Shown here piece by piece: positions 1 to 9,677 of a stretch of 64,000 bases of DNA. Both the position numbers and the translations under genes were made by a program. The stretch covers positions 48,007-112,006 of the IMG/VR virus record IMGVR_UViG_3300033998_000095; one strand, written 5' to 3'. Below the pieces are notes generated by a model that was given only the letters and a program-made list of their open reading frames with translations, made no database searches and was not told the DNA's origin. How positions within the stretch are numbered: position 1 is the stretch's first letter; every line of letters begins with the position of its first letter. This DNA comes from a virus.

Positions 1-265
1 ATTCATCTACTTCAGTATTACCTGTAAGCACAGGATGATCCAGTTCTCCAAGCAATGTCCTTGCTTGAATAAGTGGTTGTAAGGAATTAATCGCTTTCTC
101 AACTAGATATTTAGGATACATACGTTTATTAAAATTAACATCATCAGTAGTCTGCAATACAGTTCTAATTTTAACTTTTGGCATCCTGGCACCCATATAC
201 TTTGAATCAACTACTTCAGTATATAGGTTAGTTTTATCTATACCATTATCCAAATATATATACAT
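1..265 (-). CDS. Prohead core protease, N-terminal part (T4 gp21-like)
   Basis: Partial gene running off the left edge; only the first ~88 residues are present. It starts at an ATG at 265 behind AGGAGG. The readable protein contains NFNKRMYPKYLVEKAI and then LLGELDHP, the sequence pattern around the catalytic His of T4 gp21/U9-type prohead proteases. Such enzymes cut the scaffold and capsid N-termini during head maturation. Its place just downstream of the portal and an acidic protein repeats the T4 order (20, 67/68, 21). The Ser and third catalytic residue lie outside the window. Confidence 0.8.
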   Translation of the reverse strand, partial: MYIYLDNGIDKTNLYTEVVDSKYMGARMPKVKIRTVLQTTDDVNFNKRMYPKYLVEKAINSLQPLIQARTLLGELDHPVLTGNTEVDE

Positions 266-281
266 TATGTTTTTGAACCTC

Positions 282-1049
282 CTAACCAATTGTATTTAAT
301 AAAGAGTCAATATCATCATCTTGTTCTTTTGGAGAACTAGATAATTGATTATCCTTATCAGATATATTATCTTCTTCACTATTAGTTGCACTGTTATCCT
401 CATCACTCTTTTTATCATCATTATTATCATTATCCTGATTATCTTGTGATAAGGTTTCATCATCAGAATTATATTTCTTCAATATCTCTATAGCCTGTTT
501 TACAACTTCTGCAGAAAATTCCTCCAGTTTTTTATTAACTTCATCTAGATTATCTTTCTCATATATGCTATCACCAATAGTTGCAATTGTTTGTAAAACT
601 TTGTTTACATACTTTATTAAAGGAGTAAAATCAGCATCTCTTGTTTTAGTAGATGCCATATTGAGCAAATCTCTGATTCTGATTAATTGTTTAAGATTAA
701 ATAAGAATTTATCTTTGATACTCTCAGCATCTTGTTCATCTCCAGAATCTATCTCAGGAGTTTCTGGAATGTTTTGATCATTGGTGTTTAAGATATCTTC
801 TGGTGTAATATCGTTGATATTAGAATCTGGATTATCATTCTGACCAGTAATATCAGAAGGTTCATTATTTAACTCATCATCATTAATTTGTTGATCATCT
901 GTTTCATTTTGATCATCATCTTCTTCATCTAACAAATCATCTACTTCAAATAAAACATCGTTTTCAGTATAATTATCGATATCATATATCTTATTCAATA
1001 ATTCATCAATATTCTCATACTTACTATATAATATATTGTCAATAGTCAT
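282..1049 (-). CDS. Very acidic protein between portal and protease; candidate prohead core protein
   Basis: 255 residues with long Asp/Glu/Asn-rich stretches near the N-terminus (about 35-100) and C-terminus (about 195-250). Between them a more ordinary helical segment (about 110-190) is predicted. No enzyme motif is visible. In T4 the small acidic core proteins gp67 and gp68 lie between portal gp20 and protease gp21, and this gene has the same position, so a scaffold or internal core role is inferred from position and composition only. It is transcribed with the portal (about 40 bases apart) and the protease. Confidence 0.6.
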   Translation of the reverse strand: MTIDNILYSKYENIDELLNKIYDIDNYTENDVLFEVDDLLDEEDDDQNETDDQQINDDELNNEPSDITGQNDNPDSNINDITPEDILNTNDQNIPETPEIDSGDEQDAESIKDKFLFNLKQLIRIRDLLNMASTKTRDADFTPLIKYVNKVLQTIATIGDSIYEKDNLDEVNKKLEEFSAEVVKQAIEILKKYNSDDETLSQDNQDNDNNDDKKSDEDNSATNSEEDNISDKDNQLSSSPKEQDDDIDSLLNTIG

Positions 1050-1090
1050 TTTATACTATAACCTCCATCAATATTACTTATAATATGTTA

Positions 1091-3142
1091 TTAAGGAGTC
1101 TCTGGAGCTGGTGTTTCTTCTCCTCCAAACAGATCTGATGAGAGTTCTCCACCACCCATGTCTTCTTCATTGGATTCTTCTCTTGATTTCTCCATCTGTT
1201 CTAGATAGAATTCATCAAAATCATATTCTGGTAAGAATCTCCTTAATATTTTCTCTTCAGGTACATTCATTTCTTTAAGTGAATTGTATATATCTCTAAT
1301 TTCAGTGTACATCTTTGACAATGCCTCAGTAATAATGCCTCTTGGTGGCATAAACGTTAGAGATATATTATGATAATTACTATTTAGATCATCATCATCT
1401 GAATGTACTAATATATATATTTTGTGCATTAACTCTGTAAAGTATTCAGAAAACATCTTTTGATATCTGATAACTGATCTCGCAAATAACATGCTTTCTT
1501 GTGCTAGGGTTGCTTTGGTTGAATTGAATTCTTCTATACCTAGATAAGATGGTGGAATTTCAATACCAGTTAATATATTCTTTATGAGTGTTGTATCTTC
1601 ACCCTGTCTGGTATCTGAATAGGATCCCATATCAAGTGTATCCATTTCAACATATCTTTTTCCATCTTTAGCAGGTAAATAATAATCTTCAAATGTAGAC
1701 ACAATAGAAGGAATAGTTTCTATATCATTTAAATCAGATACCTTTACTTCTCTACTCTTAACTGCTCTTTTAACATTTTCTATTCTACTAGATGCATCTC
1801 TAGTACCTGAAACATCTACAGTAAATATCATATGCTTTCCTGCTCTAGAAAGCATATATATCGTAGATGATACTAATCTAGCAAGATACAGTCTAAATAT
1901 AAACTCAAGATCTGCAAATATAGACTCTCCATATACTTCATCTTTAAGACTTATATTCTTAAAATGAATCATATTGCTTTCAGGCACATATCTTACATTG
2001 ACAGATTTAATAGAACTAATTTTATTATAACCTTTTATAATATTAATTAAAACATCCTTTATATCATCAGATAATGAATTTACATCAATTTGTTTGAGAT
2101 ATGAAGAAATAACAGCATACACTTTGTTTATAATAGTATTAAATGCCTCTTTTTCAGAGTCCATCTGCATCTTAGAAAAGGATCCTACATTACCCATTCT
2201 TGGACCTGCTGCTTCTTGAGCACTTGTTTCACTATCAATGACTAAATAACCAAGGCATATATTATAACGTTGTATCTTAATTACATTATGTGGTTGATGA
2301 AATATTAACGAAACATCATCATATGTTATATCATCTTTATTATTTTTTGCATCATCTTTATTTGATTCATCTTCAGTGATAAGATAATCTTCTGTGATGT
2401 TATCATCATTTTTATATTCTCTTAATTCCTTTGATACTAAATCATTTTCTATTAAATTATGTCTGCGAATATGCTTTATATCCTCTGTTTCTAATAACTT
2501 GACTGATATCTGTTTATCTTTAAATAACTTATTATTTATTTCAGATAGATTGATCTTTTCCTCTCTTATGACACCACCAAACACATTCTCCATTTCACGC
2601 TGTCTGGTAGTTAATTCAACAAAGAAATCACCAAATAATAAAGTATTCTGAATAATATAATCAGCTTTCTTATCTATAGCTAATACTTTCATAGCATTTC
2701 TAAATTCTTGTTTAAGAAGATCTATTTCAGTCTCTATACCTTCAATATCATCCAACTCAGATATTACATTCAAAGATCGTTTATTAATATCATCAGGTGA
2801 AAGAATATTATCAGCCCATATACGTAAAGCTTTTCCTAATATTGGTATTCTATCTTTAACAGCAAGTATATTCTTATAACTATCTAATCTTTTCTTAGAT
2901 GGTGTAAATTGAGAATATCCAGCATTAAATGAACTCAATACATTGTCTATAACATCTGATTCTTTTCCATTGTTAGATTTATTAACAACAGCATTAACCA
3001 AATCAATCCAATCTTTTTTCCTATAGGGACTTAATAAATCAGCACTATTAACATCATCTAGATGACGTTCGAAGTCAATAGTTAGATCTCCACTTTTGTT
3101 AATACTATATAGTAAATTTCTAAATGTATCTTTAATAGACAA
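1091..3142 (-). CDS. Portal protein (T4 gp20-like)
   Basis: 683 residues, larger than T4 gp20 (524). The dodecameric portal forms the DNA entry vertex and nucleates head assembly. Typical T4-type portal segments are VYGESIFADLEFIFRLYLARL, the stretch around residues 440-460 with SRAGKHMIFTVDV, and TGIEIPPSYLGIEEFNSTKA followed by a long amphipathic helix. An insert rich in Asp/Lys near residues 240-275 and an acidic, Gly/Pro-rich tail are extra relative to the family. Neighbouring protease and acidic core gene support the call. Confidence 0.85.
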   Translation of the reverse strand: MSIKDTFRNLLYSINKSGDLTIDFERHLDDVNSADLLSPYRKKDWIDLVNAVVNKSNNGKESDVIDNVLSSFNAGYSQFTPSKKRLDSYKNILAVKDRIPILGKALRIWADNILSPDDINKRSLNVISELDDIEGIETEIDLLKQEFRNAMKVLAIDKKADYIIQNTLLFGDFFVELTTRQREMENVFGGVIREEKINLSEINNKLFKDKQISVKLLETEDIKHIRRHNLIENDLVSKELREYKNDDNITEDYLITEDESNKDDAKNNKDDITYDDVSLIFHQPHNVIKIQRYNICLGYLVIDSETSAQEAAGPRMGNVGSFSKMQMDSEKEAFNTIINKVYAVISSYLKQIDVNSLSDDIKDVLINIIKGYNKISSIKSVNVRYVPESNMIHFKNISLKDEVYGESIFADLEFIFRLYLARLVSSTIYMLSRAGKHMIFTVDVSGTRDASSRIENVKRAVKSREVKVSDLNDIETIPSIVSTFEDYYLPAKDGKRYVEMDTLDMGSYSDTRQGEDTTLIKNILTGIEIPPSYLGIEEFNSTKATLAQESMLFARSVIRYQKMFSEYFTELMHKIYILVHSDDDDLNSNYHNISLTFMPPRGIITEALSKMYTEIRDIYNSLKEMNVPEEKILRRFLPEYDFDEFYLEQMEKSREESNEEDMGGGELSSDLFGGEETPAPETP

Positions 3143-3174
3143 TTAATAATACACCTCTCAGTGTGAAATCAATC

Positions 3175-3549
3175 TTATCTAATAACGTTATAAATCATAT
3201 TCAAATGTCTATATATTTCTCTAGATATAAAATCAAAGTATTGATCCTTGGTCATAAATACCAAGGATTCTCTTTGTAATTTTCTAGGTATATTTTTCAC
3301 AATATATGCAAATGCTTCTTTGTATATCATAAAGTATTCTTCAGTATTTAAATCCAAATTATTAACAAGTGCATCATGTACACCTTTTTCTTGCATGAAA
3401 AAATCTATCAATGATGATATTGTATCTGAAAGCATAAAAAGAGTATTTCTCATTGATTTAATTCTATTTCGCTCTCTTATTGATGACAATAATCTAGACA
3501 ACATGAATGTTAAGTATAATAACATAAAAATTATAATATATTTTATCAT
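3175..3549 (-). CDS. Small protein with N-terminal membrane segment
   Basis: 124 residues. Residues about 3-20 are a hydrophobic helix (MIKYIIIFMLLYLTFML), followed by Arg/Lys-rich residues and a helical soluble domain. It is probably a membrane-anchored protein with its C-terminal part in the cytoplasm by the positive-inside rule. I recognise no family. It lies ~30 bases upstream of the portal gene and is probably in the same transcript. Confidence 0.6.
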   Translation of the reverse strand: MIKYIIIFMLLYLTFMLSRLLSSIRERNRIKSMRNTLFMLSDTISSLIDFFMQEKGVHDALVNNLDLNTEEYFMIYKEAFAYIVKNIPRKLQRESLVFMTKDQYFDFISREIYRHLNMIYNVIR

Positions 3550-3579
3550 TTATGAAAAACTCCTCTCTCTTATTATCAT

Positions 3580-3822
3580 AATCAATCGAGTTGCAATGAT
3601 GTGAACTACCCCCACCTATAGAGGTGGTGGCTTCGTGGTCAATGCTCCCATCGGAGCAAGATTACCCACGCTCAAAGGGCTGTTCCTTCCCCAGCTTTAC
3701 CAATTACATGGCTAATTTTAGCAGGTTCTTTGATGCAGTCAAGCGACATTCATCACCCACTTATAGAAGTGGGCGACTTCTGTCGTTAATTAGGTTAATT
3801 TGACATTGCAACTCGATTGATT
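3580..3822. repeat. 19-bp inverted repeat interrupted by a mobile element
   Basis: AATCAATCGAGTTGCAATG at 3580-3598 is a perfect inverted copy of 3804-3822. About 205 bases separate the arms, and nearly all of that is an IS200/IS605-like element. Removing the element leaves a normal hairpin with a loop of about 7 bases between two minus-strand genes. This suggests a terminator or processing hairpin whose loop was the insertion target. Confidence 0.75.
3601..3798 (+). mobile_element. ORF-less IS200/IS605-type element (PATE/MITE-like)
   Basis: The left end has the subterminal hairpin CCCACCTATAGAGGTGG and the right end CCCACTTATAGAAGTGGG followed by GACTTCTGTCG, the usual palindromic ends of this superfamily. 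There is no transposase or TnpB/IscB gene inside. The right end matches the right ends of the two IscB elements in this window in form (CATTCA, hairpin, GACTTCT), so those or a host IS could mobilise it. Exact termini are estimated to within a few bases. Confidence 0.7.
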
Positions 3823-3850
3823 ACAAATGAGAATATTTTATTTTGTTTTA

Positions 3851-4144
3851 CTATTCATTTTCAGAACATTCATCATCAGAATAGTCTTCAGCCCCACCTC
3901 TTACATGTTTCTTAGTGGTAGCATAGAAAAACACAAGATCTTTCTTATTAAGTAATAAGACGTCTTGCTCTCTGGTTGGTATATCAAGCAACACAAAATC
4001 AGTTTGACTCTCTGCTATCTTTTCAGCTATACGATGAATGTCTTGTTTGGTAACATTCTCTGCAGTGAGAACTGATTTGGTGTTATTAATATACCCAAAT
4101 ACCAGCCTAATAGAACACGTTTTTTCCTTAACCTGATTTTCCAT
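3851..4144 (-). CDS. Hypothetical protein with acidic tail
   Basis: 97 residues from the ATG at 4144 (MENQVKEK), chosen because GGAGGG sits 6-7 bases upstream; an in-frame TTG further up overlaps that site. The body looks like an alpha/beta fold (SIRLVFGYINN, FVLLDIPTREQDVLLLNKKDLVFFY) and ends in an acidic DYSDDECSENE tail. No family recognised. Confidence 0.65.
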   Translation of the reverse strand: MENQVKEKTCSIRLVFGYINNTKSVLTAENVTKQDIHRIAEKIAESQTDFVLLDIPTREQDVLLLNKKDLVFFYATTKKHVRGGAEDYSDDECSENE

Positions 4145-4233
4145 AATTATACCCTCCAATATTCTTAGAATGATTTTATCTTTTCTTTTTGATTATAAAT
4201 GACATTTTGTGAAAAATCAAGTAGTTAATAAAA

Positions 4234-4458
4234 CTACTTTCCAATTTCTTCACTTTCTGGTTGTAATGATTTAGATTTCTTACCAGTGCTTTCTTGAGTA
4301 TTATCTATAATCTCATATTGTACTCCTTGCACATCCAAAAGCAATAGCTGGTGTTCATATAATTCAACAATAGCTGGAGTTCTAAGGGAGTTAAATCCAA
4401 ATGCATTTAATGTGCCAGGAGATTTTATATTGACAAGTACCTTCTTTCTAGTATACAT
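4234..4458 (-). CDS. Small hypothetical protein
   Basis: 74 residues behind a good AAGGAG site. The N-terminal half is beta-rich and basic (MYTRKKVLVNIKSPGTLNAFG); the C-terminus is Ser/Lys/Glu-rich. It lies in the head module between two acidic proteins. Function unknown. Confidence 0.6.
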   Translation of the reverse strand: MYTRKKVLVNIKSPGTLNAFGFNSLRTPAIVELYEHQLLLLDVQGVQYEIIDNTQESTGKKSKSLQPESEEIGK

Positions 4459-4497
4459 GGCTGTAATCTCCTTTTATATAATGATGAACAAACAATA

Positions 4498-5946
4498 TTA
4501 CTTATTATCATTTGCAAGTTTACGCAAGACCATAGCTGGATCAAATTCTTCATATGTGCTATAGATGCTCAATAATCCAGAAGATTCTCTAAACTTAAGA
4601 TTACCTTCCTGCGATTCAGCTTCCTTCCAAGGTATAAGCATACCAAGCTGTTCGAGATATTTCTCCAGCTTTTGCCTCACTTCTTTAACTACATTTTCAT
4701 TAACCTTTAAAGCTTTAAGGGTAGCATCATTAGCAAATACATCAGTTAAGGTTTTAATAGCACCAGGTATTGCATAAAGTTTTCCATCAATAATATCTGC
4801 TATGGGATACTGATATGCATCTATATCATTTTCCTTACCAGGTTCAACATATAGATGGGCTTGTTTTATTAATTCAAAATTTACAGTATCAGTCTTAACT
4901 GCAGCTTCAAGTATTCTCTTACTAGAATTGACAGGAGACCAAGTAGCATTAACAGCAATTGGAAGTGGAACATAAGATTCAGTCTGTTTTTCTGGAGTTT
5001 CTGCTTCTTTATCTGGTGCTTTTTTATTTACTTCTGCTTCTTTTTTCTTACATTTTGCCTCTTCAGGCATCTCATCACTTACATCTTCTAGTTTGTCAAT
5101 ATCTCTTAATACAGTATCCAAATCAGCATCTTCTGCTTCAGTTGTTTTTACCATATCTTTATCATTTTTCATTTCAGCATCAGGATCTTCAAAATTCTTT
5201 GCTACTTTTTCCATAGCTTTATCTACACTAGTTTTTGCTGCTTCAACCTGATTTATGAAATGCTCTACAGTAGAAAGTGTTTTATCAAGATCAAATTCAT
5301 CTTCAGATCCAGCTTCTGGTTCTAACTCAGCCTCAGGCTCAGTTTCCTGTTCTGGTTCCACTTCTTCAGGCTCTTCTGCTGGTTCTTCTTGAGGTTCCTC
5401 TAAAGATACAATTTTATCTAGAAACTCACTTATAATAGACATAAGTATATCTATATCATTGTCCTCATATACATCTACATCAGATGCATCTGCAGGCTCT
5501 TCAACAGATACTACAGATTGAACTACATCATTCTCATCATCTACAGGAGTATCAACTGTAGAAGCAACAACAACAGGTTCTTCCTCATCTTCCTGTTCTT
5601 TTAAAGCTGTAAGTAAATTACGTAGTTCAGTAACATCATCAGATTTCTTGCTTACTGACTCTTTGATAGCGTTGTCAACTTGTTTAGCACTCTTTTTAGG
5701 TTTAGACTCAGCAACAGAGACCATCTTCTGAGAAACTATATCCTCAACCATAGCATTAAGTTTCTCAGCTTCCTTTGTTAACTTTGCTTTAAGATCAGCA
5801 GTAATATCAACAGGAACTATATTACTCTTTTCAAGATCCTTAATAATCCTACTAGAAAACAATTCACTTGCAATATCATTCATTGCAGGTTCCTTTGAAA
5901 ACTCCATTTCTTGAACCATTTTATTCTTCTTCTTCTCGTTTGTCAT
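4498..5946 (-). CDS. Large acidic head-module protein
   Basis: 482 residues. Residues ~100-320 are low complexity and strongly acidic, with a run of Glu/Pro repeats (PQEEPAEEPEEVEPEQETEP). The C-terminal ~130 residues are folded-looking and include YQYPIADIIDGKLYAIPGAI and a helical segment. This resembles the 'P-AD-IDGKL-AVP-A' pattern in some phage scaffold or prohead-protease-associated proteins; I offer that as a weak family hint. Composition and location suggest an internal head or scaffold role. The start is an ATG after AGGAGG. Confidence 0.6.
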   Translation of the reverse strand: MTNEKKKNKMVQEMEFSKEPAMNDIASELFSSRIIKDLEKSNIVPVDITADLKAKLTKEAEKLNAMVEDIVSQKMVSVAESKPKKSAKQVDNAIKESVSKKSDDVTELRNLLTALKEQEDEEEPVVVASTVDTPVDDENDVVQSVVSVEEPADASDVDVYEDNDIDILMSIISEFLDKIVSLEEPQEEPAEEPEEVEPEQETEPEAELEPEAGSEDEFDLDKTLSTVEHFINQVEAAKTSVDKAMEKVAKNFEDPDAEMKNDKDMVKTTEAEDADLDTVLRDIDKLEDVSDEMPEEAKCKKKEAEVNKKAPDKEAETPEKQTESYVPLPIAVNATWSPVNSSKRILEAAVKTDTVNFELIKQAHLYVEPGKENDIDAYQYPIADIIDGKLYAIPGAIKTLTDVFANDATLKALKVNENVVKEVRQKLEKYLEQLGMLIPWKEAESQEGNLKFRESSGLLSIYSTYEEFDPAMVLRKLANDNK

Positions 5947-5981
5947 TTTTAAATGACCTCCTATTTTAATATTTTCTTATT

Positions 5982-6869
5982 TTATGAAACAAGAGCAGAT
6001 GTTGCTCCTGATCCCAATAGTGCTAAAATTGAAGATATTGATAATATTATACCAACTGGTTTAAACAATGCTTTAAGATACATAAGTTTCTCATTAAGTT
6101 CTTCACTTAATCTATAAGCTATAACTGCCTTAAGAAATAAAACAAATAAACCACCCATGATTATATTAAGACTAGCTTGCTCATTAACAGTGTCTTCTTT
6201 AACAATAGTAAATGATATATTAGGTACTTCTGGTACTGGAGGAGTTAATTCTTCAGGAAGTGGTTCTGGTTCTTTTCCTAGTAGATTATTGTATATTTCT
6301 TTTGCATAATTTTTAATTTTACCCAACCAACTCTCTTTATCCTTAACATTGATAGATGTTAATTTTTCATTAGCTCTATTTAACCATATTGAAAGTGCTA
6401 TCATTATAACACAAGCAGTCAATCCTCCAGTTAATCCAGCAAGCGATAAAGAAATTCCTGTTACTAATCCACCTACTGCTAATCTATCTACTATACCACT
6501 TTTAGATAATTTATCACCAATATATCTACCTACACTTTTAATAATATTATAAGCTAAATTAAGAGCAGCTTTGGCTGATTTTAAAATTAAAGTAAGAATT
6601 GACTTAAACCATTCTTTGTCTACTACATTTTCTATTTCTGCACCAACATGAGCATGTTTAATATATTCCTTTATTATGTTCTTAGGATTTTCAAGAACAT
6701 TAGTAACTATTTTTTTACTGCTTGGGTATTTGTTTACAACATCATTTACAAATTCCTTAAAATTAGGAAGATCTACATTTAAGTATTTGCCTTTTTGTTT
6801 GGCATTCAATTCTACCTGTTGCATAATACGACTGCGTTCTCTTTTATCTGGTAGTGACATTTTTATCAA
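5982..6869 (-). CDS. Multi-pass membrane protein
   Basis: About 295 residues. Start choice: TTG at 6869 lies 5 bases after GGGGAGG, while the first ATG (6860) lies 14 bases away, so TTG is preferred. Hydrophobic segments occur near residues 128-165 (GLVTGISLSLAGLTGGLTA) and 235-290. A Pro-rich linker (EPEPLPEELTPPVPEVP) separates them, and amphipathic helices lie at the N-terminus. No family recognised. The plus-strand neighbour at 7069 is also an amphipathic/membrane protein of similar architecture. Confidence 0.6.
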   Translation of the reverse strand: MIKMSLPDKRERSRIMQQVELNAKQKGKYLNVDLPNFKEFVNDVVNKYPSSKKIVTNVLENPKNIIKEYIKHAHVGAEIENVVDKEWFKSILTLILKSAKAALNLAYNIIKSVGRYIGDKLSKSGIVDRLAVGGLVTGISLSLAGLTGGLTACVIMIALSIWLNRANEKLTSINVKDKESWLGKIKNYAKEIYNNLLGKEPEPLPEELTPPVPEVPNISFTIVKEDTVNEQASLNIIMGGLFVLFLKAVIAYRLSEELNEKLMYLKALFKPVGIILSISSILALLGSGATSALVS

Positions 6870-7068
6870 TGATTCCTCCCCTTTTCATTATATCAAAATA
6901 ATAATCAGTATTGTAATTCATATTTGGTTATGATATAGTTTATTTAATTATATCATATTGTATCATTTATTTGTTACGATTTCTTTTAGAATATGGAACA
7001 AATAATTGAATGAATGGGAACGAAATATAACCCAAAATAACAATAAATAATATAGGGGGTAATAAATA

Positions 7069-7842
7069 ATGGAAATGCAGGAAAGATTTTATGGAAATTT
7101 GGATAAGATACTTGTTGATGTAAAATCAGGAGATCTAGAAAAAATGCTCCAATGGATGAAAGAGTTTGGATTGACTACATTTGCTGCTATATCAGGTTTT
7201 CTAACAAGCATAATTAGTTCTTTAAAAGATATAGCAAGTAAAGGATTGGATACTATAAGTGGCGTCATCCCTGTGGATCAAATACCTAAAGGAATAGCAA
7301 CATTCTTTCAAAATGCATATGCTAGTCTTATGCAGGTACTAAGTAATGTAGTATCTCATCTAACTGGTGCTGCTAAAGCAATAGCTACAAACGTACCAGC
7401 TACTGTAACTGTTGGTGCTGTAACTATATCAACTGCTCATCTTATCCTTGGTGGTGTTGCAGCTTCTGTAGTATTGCTAGCATTGTTTAAACTATTTAAT
7501 AATCTTAAGGCACAGCCATCTGAAAATACGTTTAGTGATGCTATGGATATATTTAATGAGATGCCTCTATTTGCAGAGAGTATTAGCAAACATCTATCTG
7601 AAGAAAATGGAGAACCATCCAAGATGGGTAAAGTTATTTCTACCATCCTTAATAAAGGTAAACAAATAGCAGATAAAGTTGTAGATATGCTCTCTTCTGG
7701 TGTAGATAAGTTGGAAGGTGCAGCAAAAGTACTGCTCAGTTCCAAAGCAGTGCGTATCTTGTTAGGAGTATGTGTTCTGTTGATTTCTGTTGGTTTTATG
7801 CTATTATTTAGTGATCAGGTCCAGAATTTAACTGCTGTCTAA
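7069..7842 (+). CDS. Membrane protein with amphipathic helices
   Basis: 257 residues behind a GGGGG-type ribosome site. Two clear hydrophobic segments lie near residues 113-142 (VGAVTISTAHLILGGVAASV) and 228-250 (VRILLGVCVLLISVGFMLLF). Between and before them are long helices without catalytic motifs. It is the only plus-strand gene between two minus-strand blocks and ends in a shared bidirectional terminator. Function unknown; holin-like action cannot be excluded but nothing proves it. Confidence 0.6.
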   Translation: MEMQERFYGNLDKILVDVKSGDLEKMLQWMKEFGLTTFAAISGFLTSIISSLKDIASKGLDTISGVIPVDQIPKGIATFFQNAYASLMQVLSNVVSHLTGAAKAIATNVPATVTVGAVTISTAHLILGGVAASVVLLALFKLFNNLKAQPSENTFSDAMDIFNEMPLFAESISKHLSEENGEPSKMGKVISTILNKGKQIADKVVDMLSSGVDKLEGAAKVLLSSKAVRILLGVCVLLISVGFMLLFSDQVQNLTAV

Positions 7843-7868
7843 ATTACTGTAAGAAGTAACAAAAAATA

Positions 7869-7901
7869 ATATAGCACTCAGGAAATACCTGAGTGCTATA
7901 T
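7869..7901. terminator. Bidirectional terminator
   Basis: A 14-bp perfect stem (ATATAGCACTCAGG and its complement) with a 5-base loop AAATA lies between the convergent genes ending at 7842 (+) and 7911 (-). A T-rich stretch follows on the plus strand and an A-rich stretch precedes it, so it can serve both directions. Confidence 0.85.
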
Positions 7902-7910
7902 TTATTTGTT

Positions 7911-9644
7911 TTATATTAAAGTATCTATATCAACTTTCCATAAATCCTCTGTTTCCTCTTCATCAGTTGTGACTACTTCTTGCTCTTCTTCATTAATATC
8001 TTGAGTATTAACTGAAACTTTATACTTAGCTAATTTAACTGTGCTAGGATCTTCATCGAATATGATACTAATCCTCTCTGGAATATCAAACATTCTACAA
8101 ACAGTATAATCAATCCTCATTAAAAATCTTATATTGCTAGGACCATCTCTATTTTTATCTATAATACCCCAAACTTCTTTATAGTTCTTATAGTTATCTG
8201 TATTGTTTAATATATCATCCACATCTAATGTATTATAATCAATTACAGTTTCTTCAACTTTAGAGAAATCAAATAGAACTAATACATCAGCATTTTCTCT
8301 CTTCCTAATAGAGCCAGCTATTTTATCTCCTTTTATGTTTTCACCATATCCACTTCTATTTACCTGTGTAACAGTTACAACAGGGATATTAAATTCAACA
8401 CTCATGGCTTTTAAATCATCTACAATCTTTCCTAGATCTATCCATTCTTGTCCAGTCTTACTCTCTGTGGTTGCTGCCAATTTATCAGCATAATCTATAA
8501 ATACTATCTTTATTTTAGTACCATATGTGCGTTCAATATCATTTATTAATGACATAATATCAAAAGTATTAATTGATCCAGGTGATCTCCATACTATGAA
8601 TATTTCAGTACTATTTGGCTTGACAAATACCTGATCATATTTTTCTTTCACATAATTATAGTTGTTTAATCTATAAGATGATTCAAATTCATGTTTGGCT
8701 ATTCCAGTGGCACAACTTACAAATCTTGCCTGTGTTTCCTCTTTACCATTTTCTAATGTTAAATACAATACACCCCATTTTTCTGATTCAGGTATATTGT
8801 CCAACTTTCTTCTTTCATCAAGAGATATCTTAGCAGTGTAAGCTAAATTAATTAATACTAGAGATTTACCTCCACCAGAAATACCTCCCATAATGTAAAC
8901 CCTTCCATTTTCAAAGCCACCATTAAAAGCATAATCAAATACTTTGTATCTAGTGGGTATATGCTCTTTATTAAGTTCTTGGAGAATATAATCTTCAAAA
9001 TTAGAAGTAGAAAGACTTAGAATATCTCCTCTTGATAATTCACTTATTTTAGTTTTGACTACAGTCTCATCTATAATCTTATTAAAGATGCTCATATATT
9101 CATCTAAATCTTTACATGTCTTGTAATCTTTAATGATGAAATTCATTAGCACTTGATGTTGTTCAAATATATTAAATAAACATTTCCTATATGTAAATTT
9201 CTCTTCAATAAGATTAATGACATCCATGGAAAGAACATCTTGAGCTACACAATATCTGGAAAGAATTTCGTTTTGAATAGATGCTAATCTTGAATCTGAT
9301 TGGAGTATCTTTTTGAAATCCTCTAAACATATATCTCCATCTATATACTTCTTTCTACTATCTATGCATTTATCAAGGATATTGACTGTAGCTGAAGCTA
9401 TATCATCAAAAGCCAAAAATTTAATATTATATTCCTTTTCCTTTGATTTAATCATATTGATAAAGGTCTTGAATTCTTTGGCCAAAAGGGAAGCTATCTC
9501 CATAACATCTTTATCTGGTTTCTTACCAAAAGCACATCTAGTATAATATGCTACAAACTCATTACCCATAAATACTTTATCTGTTTCTATTATTCTTTTC
9601 AGTTCTTGAAACAACATATCTGGTGATATATTATCAGTAATCAT
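7911..9644 (-). CDS. Replicative DNA helicase, DnaB/T4 gp41 type
   Basis: 577 residues. A RecA-type core starts near residue 235 with Walker A GGISGGGKS (about 253-261) and Walker B KIVFIDYADKL. A 'VTQVNRSGYG' segment corresponds to DnaB motif 4 and is followed by an Arg-finger-like region (SIRKRENAD). The N-terminal ~230 residues are helical, as expected for a primase-interaction/collar domain. As a hexamer it would unwind the fork 5'-3' and recruit the primase. It lies 33 bases downstream of the polymerase C-terminal gene and probably shares its transcript. Confidence 0.88.
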   Translation of the reverse strand: MITDNISPDMLFQELKRIIETDKVFMGNEFVAYYTRCAFGKKPDKDVMEIASLLAKEFKTFINMIKSKEKEYNIKFLAFDDIASATVNILDKCIDSRKKYIDGDICLEDFKKILQSDSRLASIQNEILSRYCVAQDVLSMDVINLIEEKFTYRKCLFNIFEQHQVLMNFIIKDYKTCKDLDEYMSIFNKIIDETVVKTKISELSRGDILSLSTSNFEDYILQELNKEHIPTRYKVFDYAFNGGFENGRVYIMGGISGGGKSLVLINLAYTAKISLDERRKLDNIPESEKWGVLYLTLENGKEETQARFVSCATGIAKHEFESSYRLNNYNYVKEKYDQVFVKPNSTEIFIVWRSPGSINTFDIMSLINDIERTYGTKIKIVFIDYADKLAATTESKTGQEWIDLGKIVDDLKAMSVEFNIPVVTVTQVNRSGYGENIKGDKIAGSIRKRENADVLVLFDFSKVEETVIDYNTLDVDDILNNTDNYKNYKEVWGIIDKNRDGPSNIRFLMRIDYTVCRMFDIPERISIIFDEDPSTVKLAKYKVSVNTQDINEEEQEVVTTDEEETEDLWKVDIDTLI

Positions 9645-9677
9645 AATATAAAAATACCTCCCTTTTATTTATCTTTC

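Noticed and set aside
6870-7068. Divergent promoters in the 200-base gap
   Set aside because: TATAAT- and TAGAAT-like boxes exist but no -35 box at 16-18 bases; not enough to call.
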